Below are positions 9,926 to 17,358 of a stretch of DNA of 64,000 nucleotides, piece by piece (within the stretch, counting starts at the first letter, position 1; every line of letters starts with the position of its first letter). The stretch is taken from assembly GCA_963723165.1 (NCBI GenBank), contig CAVRPP010000003.1:1-64000 (forward strand), in the 5' to 3' direction. A program made the translations under genes and the position numbers. The stretch comes from UBA4744 sp963723165 (GTDB lineage: Bacteria; Actinomycetota; Acidimicrobiia; Spongiisociales; UBA4744). The notes beneath the pieces are model-generated. The model was given only the letters and a program-made list of their open reading frames with translations. It had not been told where the DNA came from and did not search any database.

Positions 9926-10377
9926 CTAGTTCTTGGTGGTTACCATTCCGCCGCCCAGCCGCGTGATGGCATGCACTTGCAGCTTGGGGGCACCTTCCGG
10001 GAGATCTTCGAGTGGGGTCACCTCGACGTCGAATCCGCCTGCCACCGACTTCTTGTCGACCACGACCGCCCAGTCCTTTGGAACGATCACCTGAACACCG
10101 CCCATGGTGGTGCTCAGGCTCAGAGTGGCGCCGCCTTCGGCCAGGGTGGCGTCGCGCAGATCGAGTTCGATCCCACCCATCGAGGCGACCACGCTGCCCG
10201 ACTTGAGGTCCCGGGCGCGGCTTTCGAACTTCTTGCCTCCCATGACGGCGGCTACCTGAAATCGTCGCTCATCTCATCGCCTTTGGTCAGCTTCCTGGAG
10301 ATGACCTGCCCGATGACAAACCCCAAGATTTCGACGAACGTGATCCATGCCAACACTCTCAGTATCTTGCGACCCAT
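9926..10377 (-). CDS. LiaF-like membrane protein (DUF2154), frameshifted
   Basis: Read across one frame break this is a single short LiaF-like protein: a transmembrane helix (ILRVLAWITFVEILGFVIG) from ATG 10377, then the cell-wall-active antibiotic response domain (VAAVMGGKKFESRARDLK, ASMGGIELDLRDATL, MGGVQVIVPKDW). In one frame the chain stops after EMSDDFR at 10252; in the next frame the DNA just before ATG 10243 encodes FQVAAV, which completes the usual family join. The frame change at about 10255-10263 fits one missing base. The alternative is two separate genes (41 and 105 residues) eight bases apart. The family senses or modulates envelope stress; here no liaRS genes are adjacent. Confidence 0.65.
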
Positions 10378-10566
10378 CGTCGCTCCTCTCGTGAGACCTC
10401 CTTCAACGGTACGCCTCTCCGTCTTCGGGTGTGCGGCGAGGAACAGAGAACCGCCCGCCACTCTCAACAGGTGCATTGTCAACCGCCCGGACCGGCAAAC
10501 CGGGCGCGGCCTGTAGCTATCGCCCCCGGGCCACTGGGCGGTGCCGGGTCGGAGCGATCGGTGGTG

Positions 10567-11069
10567 TCATGTCCCCAGCCTTCTGGCCATCCGCAGCACC
10601 ATTTCGAGGTCGTCGTCGCTCATCCGTTCCAGCATCCTCATCAGCTCGTGCAGGATCGCCTGACGGTCGTCCGAGGCGGGGGTGGCGCTTCAAACAGTGC
10701 CTCGGGCTGAGGCGCCATGGCCATCCGGTGCTGGAGGTTCTGCGGTGACCAGGCCCGCTCGGCGGAGGCGGCGATGTTGGCCTGCCGGGGTGAGAAACGG
10801 GACTGGTTGATGGTTCCTTCTCGCAGCGAGTCGGCGGTGGCATGCAACTCGGAAGGGCGGAGTCCCAGGGCCTCGGAAATGGCCAGCAGCACCTGAGATG
10901 AAGGTGGTTTGTTGCCGTTCTCGATCTCGGCCAGGTAGGAGTAGGAGATCCCGGCCTTTTCGGCCAGTTCGCGGCGTTCGACCCCTTGTTCGGTGCGGAC
11001 CACTTTGATGGCCCGGCCCATCGCTTCGTTGTAGATGGGCCGGCGGCGTCTGGGTTGCTCTGGTTTCAT
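10567..11069 (-). CDS. XRE-family transcriptional regulator (frameshifted C-terminus)
   Basis: DNA-binding regulator with an N-terminal Cro/CI-type helix-turn-helix (residues about 15-70: VVRTEQGVERRELAEKAG, SYSYLAEIENGNKPPSS). The original frame ends in an unnatural TVRRSCTS. One base inserted in the run of C residues near 10675-10685 restores a good helical tail (DDRQAILHELMRMLERM, then DDDLEMVLRMARRLGT) ending at 10567. I therefore give the gene this longer end. It is divergent from the vWA gene, and the 130-base spacer holds inverted repeats (see 11094-11110) suited to autoregulation. Confidence 0.78.
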
Positions 11070-11093
11070 TTTCTGTCACACCCTACCCGTATC

Positions 11094-11110
11094 CTACTCC
11101 TGTGGAGTAG
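11094..11110. promoter_or_regulatory. Inverted repeat between xre and vWA genes
   Basis: Perfect 7-bp inverted repeat around a 3-base centre (CTACTCCTGTGGAGTAG), in the AT-rich spacer between two divergent genes. A second near-palindrome (TGATATTATCA) follows at about 11128-11138. A regulator gene starts 25 bases away, so this is a natural candidate operator for the XRE protein; that link is inference. Confidence 0.4.
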
Positions 11111-11203
11111 ATATTACGCTATTTGTGTGATATTATCACCACCAGCGTCAGACCAGGGTGGTTGTGACGGAGGGCAGCCCGCAACGGGCAGATGGGAGAG
11201 GAC

Positions 11204-11893
11204 ATGGCAACCAACGGAAAACAGCAGAACAACGAGGAACCCGTCCACATCTCCATGGTGCTGGACCGGTCCGGTTCGATGAGCGGAATCGCCTCCGACA
11301 TCGTCGGGGGGTTCAACCAGTTCCTGGCCGAACAGCGGACCCAGCCGGGCATCGCCCGGGTGACGCTCGCCCAGTTCGACTCGGAAGACCCCTTCGAAGT
11401 GCTGATCGACGGGGTCGACCTGCGGGAAGTGACCGACCTGGACCGTTCGGCCTACCAGCCCCGGGCCATGACCCCGCTCTACGACGCGGTGGGACGGATG
11501 ATCGCCAAGGTCGACGCCGACATCGCCGCCCGGGCAGAACGGAAGGCGCCGGCCGAGGATCAGGTGGTGGTCATCATCACCGACGGGCTGGAGAACCACT
11601 CCCGCGAGCAGACCCGCAGCACGATCTTCGAGATGATCGAAAAGCGGCGCCGGGACGGCTGGGTGTTCGTGTTCCTGGGCGCCAACCAGGACGTGTACGC
11701 CGAGGGCGAACGCATGGCCGTACCGGTCGGGAACCGGGCCGCCTGGGCGGCCACCCCGCAGGGGTCCCAGGAACTGTGGCAGGACGTGTCGCACTCGACC
11801 ACAGCTCACCGCATGAAGCAGCGGGCCCGGCGGGTGGCCGACGCCGACGAGTTCTACCAGAAGGACCCGGACAAGGAACGACGCCAGAAGTAA
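11204..11893 (+). CDS. von Willebrand factor type A domain protein
   Basis: 229-residue single-domain vWA protein. The metal-ion-dependent adhesion site is intact: DRSGSMS (DxSxS, residues about 22-28), the Thr of RAMTPLYDAV and the Asp of VIITDGLENHS. A helical, basic C-terminus follows (HRMKQRARRVADADEFYQ). No signal peptide or membrane segment is visible, so it is probably cytoplasmic. Proteins of this type often appear near MoxR ATPases or phage/TerY-type loci, but neither is adjacent here. ATG 11204 is preferred over ATG 11192 because GGGAGAGG lies six bases before it. Divergent from the XRE gene, which may control it. Confidence 0.85.
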   Translation: MATNGKQQNNEEPVHISMVLDRSGSMSGIASDIVGGFNQFLAEQRTQPGIARVTLAQFDSEDPFEVLIDGVDLREVTDLDRSAYQPRAMTPLYDAVGRMIAKVDADIAARAERKAPAEDQVVVIITDGLENHSREQTRSTIFEMIEKRRRDGWVFVFLGANQDVYAEGERMAVPVGNRAAWAATPQGSQELWQDVSHSTTAHRMKQRARRVADADEFYQKDPDKERRQK

Positions 11894-11946
11894 GGCAGGC
11901 GAAGGTGTGCCGGTCGCGTTGAGGCGGTCGGCGCACCCCCACGTCC

Positions 11947-12729
11947 TCAAGTCTTGAACACACCCTCCCAGGCGGGTAGCCAGCCAGGGACGCCGTCCCC
12001 AGATCGCTACTTTGCCGGACAGGACGGGTACCGTCGGGCCGATCCGGTTGTACGACATCAGCATGAACGTGATCGGCTCGGCCGATATGCGGCAATCCAC
12101 CGGGCGCAGCTGAGAGTCCTCGATGGTCAGCCGCCCGTTTTCGAAGTGCCAGTACGTGCGGGCACCGCCCCGCAGACGGATCTCAAACCCGGCGTTCAAC
12201 CCGGTGGCGGCCTCTGCATCGACGAAATGCACCATCACCGGGATCAGACCCTGCAGCGTCATGATGGCGTGGGCCGGCTCGATCGCCCAGGGCAGGCCCT
12301 CGGCCCGGGCGATGTCGTAGCCGTGGACCAGGGCTTCTCCCAGAAGTGTGGCCGTGACGCCTGAGGCCGGGACGTGCGTTCCCGTGAAGAACTCGACTGG
12401 TTCATCCTCGTCGAGAGAAGCGACCAATTCGGTGTACTCCCGGGCCCCCGTTTCGATGCGATCGGCCAGTACATCCAGGTCCCGCTCTCGGTCCCCGGCG
12501 ACAACCTGGGCGTTATGGGCGTCGACCTCGTCGATGTCCACGGAGAACCCGCCTCGAAACACGTCGGCGAACGACGGGTAGCAGTGGGAGAGGTGGTTGG
12601 CCGTCTCCGCCACACTCCATACTCCGATGGCGTTCTTCTCCGGTTTGGTGGCGGCCCGCAAGAGAAGCGACAGACGCAAGGCGGTCTTTCGACCGCGGTG
12701 AGCAGCTCGGCTCTAGTGGCGACAATCAT
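11947..12729 (-). CDS. DinB/maleylpyruvate-isomerase-like (MDMPI) protein, two frameshifts
   Basis: Mycothiol-dependent maleylpyruvate isomerase/DinB-like protein of about 260 residues, reconstructed across two breaks. It starts at ATG 12729 (MIVATRAELLTAVER), loses frame near 12680 (one base missing in AAAGACCGCC), and continues as LRLSLLLRAATKPEKNAIG and WSVAETANHLSHCYPSF, the metal-site His helix of the family. Near 11958 one extra G in a G run destroys the natural end; without it the chain would finish LATRLGGVFKT at 11947. The C-terminal part (FEIRLRGGARTYWHFENGRL) looks like an SCP2-type sterol-binding fold, a usual partner domain. The downstream extension in the middle frame is meaningless sequence antisense to the vWA gene. 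Confidence 0.72.
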
Positions 12730-13008
12730 GAGATCTCCTCCCGGCAGGACCCGGGGGGCCATAGCGGCGTCCGTGCGGATCGCTGCCCGTATTCGTACTG
12801 TCGCGCCGCAGCCATGCGCTGGTCAACCGGAAGTAGGCCTCGAGGCAAGCGAGCTGCCGTCACCGCTCGACCGGGATTGCCGAAACCGCAACCTAGGACT
12901 CAGCGGCAATTGCCTGTTCGAGTCCCCCGTAGTCCTTCTCCGATTTCTCGAACGAGCCATCCCTTCATCAGGGGTGCCACGATCTCGACGAGCAGGGACT
13001 CGTGAGTG

Positions 13009-13224
13009 CTAGGAGCCCGACACGGCCGGTCGGTAGCGAGGCGGAGGAACCTGCCGGCCGGCTTCGCGGGCAGCAGCGATCCACGCTTCTCTGGCGATCA
13101 TGACTTCAGCGACTGCTTCCTGGGGCGTTTCCCCAAATGCAGAGCAGGCTTTCAGGTCGGGGATGTCGGCGATGTAGCCGCCGTCCTCGCCGCTGAAGGA
13201 GACGTTGATGTGGTAGTCGGTCAC
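13009..13224 (-). CDS. HicB-like (UPF0150) antitoxin-type protein
   Basis: 71-residue protein with the HicB partial RNase-H fold: YHINVSFSGEDGGYIADIPDLKACSAFGETPQEA and a C-terminal amphipathic helix. In type II toxin-antitoxin systems HicB neutralises the small mRNA interferase HicA. No hicA-sized frame (about 60-80 codons with the G-T-S-H-x-x-x-x pattern) is visible on either side, so it is a solitary HicB-like protein. It lies tail-to-tail with DNA that has no recognisable gene and is divergent from the DUF4262 gene 70 bases away. Confidence 0.75.
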   Translation of the reverse strand: MTDYHINVSFSGEDGGYIADIPDLKACSAFGETPQEAVAEVMIAREAWIAAAREAGRQVPPPRYRPAVSGS

Positions 13225-13294
13225 GAGGAGTCCTCCAGAGACAGATTGTAGGTTCCGTCACACCCAACCCATAAGGTCGAGATGGAGGTGTTTT

Positions 13295-13792
13295 GTGGAC
13301 CCGCAAACCCAGGCATGGCTCGACCAGTACGACGCACACTTAACAACAACCATCCGGCGTCACGGCTGGTTCATTCAGTACGCTGGTGGTGATTCTTGTT
13401 CCCGCCCCGGATGCTCCTGCACCAATGACGACGGCCCACCGTTCGCGTACACCGTCGGCCTGTTCGGGCTCAATCATCCGGAGCTGCTGATCTTCGACGT
13501 GACGCCTCAGACAGCTGCCACCGTTCTCAACGAACTCGGAGAACGTATCCGCGCCGGCGAATCATTCCTCCCCGGGATGACCACCGAACGCGAAGGCTGG
13601 GATCGGGAGATCGTCATCGAGCACGTACCGAATCCGGGTGAGATCGTGCTGACCGCCAACGATTACTACCGGCGCCCGCCGGAGGTATCAGTTCCGGTGG
13701 TTCAAGTCACCTACTGCGACGATCAGGGCCGGTTCCCGTGGGAAGCCGACTGCCGCAGCAACCAGCCGAGACCCGGGAGCTTCCGGGCGTAG
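13295..13792 (+). CDS. DUF4262 domain-containing protein
   Basis: 165-residue protein of the DUF4262 family (GWFIQYAGG, PPFAYTVGLFGLNHPELLIF and the GESFLPGM region are characteristic). The function is unknown; members occur singly or as tails on other cytoplasmic proteins. A cysteine pair (CSRPGCSC, residues about 31-38) is unusual and could bind metal. The GTG start at 13295 follows GGAGGTG by five bases. The C-terminus is slightly ragged (RPGSFRA) and could be affected by an indel. It belongs to an accessory patch of single genes with repeated intergenic elements. Confidence 0.8.
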   Translation: MDPQTQAWLDQYDAHLTTTIRRHGWFIQYAGGDSCSRPGCSCTNDDGPPFAYTVGLFGLNHPELLIFDVTPQTAATVLNELGERIRAGESFLPGMTTEREGWDREIVIEHVPNPGEIVLTANDYYRRPPEVSVPVVQVTYCDDQGRFPWEADCRSNQPRPGSFRA

Positions 13793-13971
13793 ATGCTGCG
13801 CCTTGGTTCAGGCGGGCTCAGATCCAGGTTGGAGGTGCCTGCGTGGAGCGCATGGTGCAGAGATATCGAGCGCAGAGAGGGAACGGGCCTAATGCCTCTA
13901 GCCAGGGTTTCTTGTCGGTCTGATGCTTGGGATGGAGTGGTCTTCCTGGACTGCTCGGAAGGGAGGTTGAC

Positions 13972-14977
13972 GTGTTCGAGATCGGAAAGCCGAATCTCAC
14001 GGCTGAGACCAGAAAGGGGCTTCCGGGGAGTTTCGTAGAGCTCTCGGCAGGCGTCACCCACTACGAGCTCAGGGGCGACACGGACGGTGAGACTGTGGTG
14101 CTCATCCATGGCAACGCCGCACCCTATGTCACCTGGGACAACACCATTGAGGATCTGTGCGAGGCCGGGTTCCGGGTGCTCAGATACGACCTGATTGGGC
14201 ACGGATTCTCGGACCGGCCCCGGCTGCGCACCTACGACCGGGACCTGTACAACACGCAGCTCGCCGAATTGCTGAGCCGTCTGAACATCACCTATCCGAT
14301 TCGTGTGGTGGGGACATCCCAGGGCGGGAGCAACGGTGCTTGCTTTGCGGCGGCAAATCCGGGAAAGGTTGAGAAACTCGCCCTGCTAGCTCCATTCTTC
14401 GACACGTTCGAAGGCGGGCGGGGTATCGGCGCCTTGCTTGGGAAGACTCCCCTTGTCGGGGAACTCGTTCTGCAACTGGTGCCGGACAGCAAGTTCATCG
14501 ATCAATCAGATCGCATTCTGTCCGCCGACAAGAGAGCGGCTCTTGAGAGCGAGGTCGCCGGGCAGTTTCGTTTCCGGGGGAAACGGAGGGCAATCCTGGC
14601 CAACTTCAGAGGGGACGCACTGACCGACGCAACATCCTGCTACGAGGGTGTGAAGGCTCAGGGCATTCCAACGCTGCTCACATGGGGACTCCAGGACAAA
14701 GGACTTCCAGCGGATTCAATGCGCAGGTTGCGCGATCTGCTCCGACATCGAATACCACGAACTCGAAGGGGCTGCCATCTAGCGCACTACGATCCGGACC
14801 CGTCTGCTCCCCGACATGGAATACCACGAACTCGAAGGGGCTGCACATCTAGCGCACTACGAGTTCCCGGACCGCATCAACCCAATCCTGATTGATTTCC
14901 TGACCCGACCGCAGTCGACCAAGACTCCTACCAGAGGCGCGGGCCACTCCCGCAACCCTGCTACAGACCGCCCCTAG
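13972..14977 (+). CDS. Alpha/beta-fold hydrolase with duplicated, out-of-frame C-terminus
   Basis: Cytoplasmic alpha/beta hydrolase resembling esterases or haloperoxidase-type enzymes. The oxyanion block VLIHGNAAPYVTW and the nucleophile elbow VGTSQGGSNG (Ser, residue about 115) are intact. The start is GTG 13972 behind GGGAGG. Near residue 255 the frame is lost at a tandem duplication of about 67 bases (14737-14872). The second copy, in a different frame, encodes the natural end LLPDMEYHELEGAAHLAHY and then INPILIDFLTR, with the catalytic His, finishing at 14977. The printed frame instead ends at 14895 in unrelated residues. The upstream 45 bases resemble the leader of the gene at 15138. Confidence 0.75.
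14737..14872 (+). repeat. Tandem duplication of about 67 bp inside hydrolase gene
   Basis: Two adjacent near-identical copies start at 14737 and 14804, both containing the string encoding EYHELEGAA. Copy 1 lacks two C bases and one A relative to copy 2, so only copy 2 codes the expected C-terminus. This may be a recent slippage event or an assembly artefact. Confidence 0.75.
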
Positions 14978-15043
14978 CGGCGTTTCGGCGCTCGCTACGT
15001 CAGGTAGCAGCGAGGATGCTCGAGATTGCGGGTTAGGTGCGGG
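14969..15043 (+). repeat. Dispersed imperfect-palindrome element, copy 1
   Basis: About 75-85 bases beginning CCGCCCCTAGCGGCG and ending GGTTAGGTGCGG. The two ends are inverted complements (9 of 11). The centre can fold (CTCGCTAC...GTAGCAGCGAG, with a bulge). A related copy lies at 16363-16450 in the same orientation. The 3' motif GTTAGGT fits the integron R' consensus GTTRRRY, so an attC-like site is possible, though no integrase is in the window. Confidence 0.45.
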
Positions 15044-15137
15044 GGTCTTGTGACCTTGGTCCCTTGTTGGCAGGCCGATTCGGGTGTCTGATGGAGGCTG
15101 GAGTGGTCTGTCGTTGGACTGCTCTAGGGAGGGCTTC

Positions 15138-15884
15138 ATGACGGTGGAGAAGAGCCCGCCTGAGACGAAGGCACCGACTTCGAGTCGGCAGACGGAGAAG
15201 CTGGTCGGCAAGTTCGACCGGTTGTTGAAGCGGTCGGGTGGCGCCCTGGTCGACCGTTTCGGCGAGCAGACGGCGGCGGTGATGCGAGAGGAGATGCTGG
15301 ATGAGTACCGGCGTCTGATCCCCGAGGTTCCGTACATCGGCGGACGGCGCAACATCCACTCCGATGCCCTGGCGCTTGCATCGCGGGCGTTGGCGACATA
15401 CAGGGTGGTGGTCAGGCACGGTGGCAGCCTCGAGGATGCCGGTGAGTTGCTTCACCGGATGGTCAAGGCGGAGATGGAGCGGATTCCCAAGGTGCTCCGT
15501 CATTGGATCGGCCGACAGCGCTTCGGCCGGCTGCGCAGGCGGAAGTTGGAGAAGGCCGCCCGGCGGTCGCAGGCCCGCCGCTATCCAGGAGACTGGGTGT
15601 TCGAGCGCATCGACGGCGACGGGGAGACCTTCGACTTCGGGATCGACTACACCGAGTGCGGCATCGTCAAATATCTCCACGCCCAGGGGGCCGATGAACT
15701 CTGTCCGTACGGGTGCGATCTCGACTATGTCATGTTCGAGGCGATCGGGATCGGGCTGCGGCGGACCAAGACCCTGGCCTGGGGCTGCGACCGGTGCGAC
15801 TTCCGGCTCTCCAAGCACGGGGTGACATCGGCTCCCTGGCCGCCCGAGTTTGTCGAGCGGACCTGCGGTCAACTACAACCCTGA
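15138..15884 (+). CDS. ATC hydrolase-like family protein (L-2-amino-thiazoline-4-carboxylic acid hydrolase family)
   Basis: 248-residue protein matching the pattern of the L-2-amino-thiazoline-4-carboxylate hydrolase family: an N-terminal helical region (RFGEQTAAVMREEMLDEYRRL) and the cysteine-rich C-terminal core YTECGIVKYL, LCPYGCDLDYVMFEAIG and TLAWGCDRCDFRL (residues about 172-230). The family includes enzymes opening the thiazoline ring on the way to cysteine; whether this member does so is unknown. ATG 15138 follows AGGGAGGG by five bases. The leader at 15087-15133 resembles that of the preceding hydrolase gene. It is flanked by the two copies of a dispersed repeat. Confidence 0.72.
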   Translation: MTVEKSPPETKAPTSSRQTEKLVGKFDRLLKRSGGALVDRFGEQTAAVMREEMLDEYRRLIPEVPYIGGRRNIHSDALALASRALATYRVVVRHGGSLEDAGELLHRMVKAEMERIPKVLRHWIGRQRFGRLRRRKLEKAARRSQARRYPGDWVFERIDGDGETFDFGIDYTECGIVKYLHAQGADELCPYGCDLDYVMFEAIGIGLRRTKTLAWGCDRCDFRLSKHGVTSAPWPPEFVERTCGQLQP

Positions 15885-15941
15885 CTCGACACAACCAGTC
15901 AGAAGCACAAAGAGCCGCCCAGGTCCGCTCGACAAAGGCGA

Positions 15942-16316
15942 TCAGTCGTGGTCGATGAGTGCCGGTCCGTCGGGATTGTCGATAACGAACCTCCATGAGC
16001 CGTCTGACTGATTGCGAAGAACCTCAGCTGTTGCGCCCTTGGCGACCCGACCGTCGGGGAAGGTCATAGTCCACGACCAGTGGACGAGAGCCAGTTCAGC
16101 CGCCTCGAAGACGACCGAATCGTTCATCACAATTCCTGCCCCCGAGTCAAGGTATCCCTTGAGAACCTCCCGAATGGCGTCCAGACCGACAAAAGCACCT
16201 CGTGCGTTCGTGAAGACAGCGTTGTCTTCGTATAGCTCCATCAGTCCATCGAGGTCGCCGGCCTTGAACAAGGCTTCAAACCTCTTGCTTGCCTGACCCG
16301 GCCGGTTCACGCCCAT
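15942..16316 (-). CDS. SnoaL/NTF2-like (ketosteroid-isomerase fold) protein
   Basis: 124-residue protein with the NTF2-like cone fold signature: RFEALFKAGDLDGLMELYEDNAVF, the GLDAIREVLKGYLD helix and the strand block HWSWTMTFPDGR. Such small proteins act as isomerases, cyclases or binding domains, and no specific substrate is indicated. Downstream on its strand is the convergent ATC-hydrolase-like gene; upstream is a repeat element. The start ATG 16316 has GAGAGGTG at a good distance. Confidence 0.83.
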   Translation of the reverse strand: MGVNRPGQASKRFEALFKAGDLDGLMELYEDNAVFTNARGAFVGLDAIREVLKGYLDSGAGIVMNDSVVFEAAELALVHWSWTMTFPDGRVAKGATAEVLRNQSDGSWRFVIDNPDGPALIDHD

Positions 16317-16362
16317 TGCTCACCTCTCTTCTCTGAGAAGCTCCAAACCTACGCATCCATGG

Positions 16363-16450
16363 CCGCCCCTAACGGCGCCGGCGCTCTCTATGTCAGCTAG
16401 TTGTGTCGCTGGAGGATGCTCGAGACTGCCGAATCGAGGGCGGGGTTGTC
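16363..16450 (+). repeat. Dispersed imperfect-palindrome element, copy 2
   Basis: Homologue of the element at 14969-15043, same orientation, beginning CCGCCCCTAACGGCG and sharing GAGGATGCTCGAGA in the middle. Its left end carries CCCTAAC, close to the integron R'' consensus RYYYAAC. It sits between two minus-strand genes, so it does not keep a fixed orientation to its neighbours. Confidence 0.42.
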
Positions 16451-16476
16451 TTTGATGGGCCGGAATCTGCTGTGGG

Positions 16477-17137
16477 CTATGGGCTGATCGGGTGCCGGGC
16501 GGTGAAGAGAGCGAGCGATCCGACAACATCGATGTCGACATCGTCGAACGCTGCCGACAGGATGGTTTCCAGGCCGTCACGGGTGTCGGTCAGGTTGTCG
16601 AACGCCCCTCGCTTGTTGACAGCCTTCAAGAATGCGCGGGCGGGAGCGGAGTGGGGCTCGTCGATTCCGAGCACAGTTCCGCCAAACAACACCCCCTTGA
16701 GAATCGAGGACGGATCCAACATTCTTGATTGCCGTCCCCTTCGCCTCCATCGGACCGGGCAGACAGTGCAGCACGAAGCTCAGAGCGACCGAGTCGAACG
16801 GGCCCTGAACCGGGAGAGGCTTGAGGACGTCCGTCTCGATGGAGGTTGGGTTGAACCTCGACAGACGCTTCGAACAGTGATCGAGCACATCGCGGTTGGG
16901 GTCCAGCAACGTCAACTCCATACCTTCTGGCGCTGCGACATCGATGCAGTATCCGGACCCGGGACCGACATCGAGATGCCGCCGGCCAAACAGGGGGCGA
17001 TATCGTTCGACGATTGCCGGTGTTGGTGATCGCCACACCAGCCGGGCCATGACGCCGAGCACCCACCAGTCGTAAACAGCCAGGAGAGTACGGCCGTAGT
17101 CCTTCTGACCCTTGTACGCCGGATCACCCGGGTCCAC
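16477..17137 (-). CDS. Class I SAM-dependent methyltransferase (frameshifted)
   Basis: About 220 residues. The N-terminal half has a Rossmann methyltransferase core: RRHLDVGPGSGYCIDVAAP (motif I), LTLLDPNRDVLDHCSKRL (motif II), FDSVALSFVLHCLPGPM (motif IV/post). Near 16715-16730 the frame changes (one extra base), and the second half continues as SSILKGVLFGGTVLG, KRGAFDNLTDTRDGLETIL and DVDIDVVGSLALFTAR, which is the normal end of this small-molecule methyltransferase group. The substrate is unknown. Confidence 0.72.
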
Positions 17138-17342
17138 ACCATCTCCAGAATCGATGGCTCAACCTACACCCATCACAGTTGCGAAAGGCGATGACAGCGC
17201 GCTCTCCGGGACTGCCGACATGAGCACATAGGGTCACTTCGGCGCACTTCATGTTTCCGGTTTCTCAGCTCGGGAGCTCGCGTACTTCCTCTCATTATCT
17301 GATCGTGCACCCTCTGTTTTTTGTCGTTGCTTTACGTTACAA

Positions 17343-17358
17343 TCGAACATATGTTCGA
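17343..17358 (+). promoter_or_regulatory. LexA/SOS box overlapping start codon
   Basis: Perfect 16-bp palindrome TCGAACATATGTTCGA, matching the mycobacterial/actinobacterial LexA consensus TCGAAC-N4-GTTCGA. It contains the ATG of the DUF222-HNH gene, and a -10 hexamer TACAAT (17338-17343) abuts it. Repressor bound here would block both initiation and the start of the transcript. Confidence 0.85.

Noticed and set aside
12730..13008. Possible tRNA from GTTCGAGTCC string near 12918
   Set aside because: The bases around the T-loop-like string do not pair into a T-stem or acceptor stem.
13106..13339. Possible HicA toxin opposite the HicB start
   Set aside because: The frame has no HicA Gly/His motif and overlaps the HicB gene and its leader in a shadow pattern.
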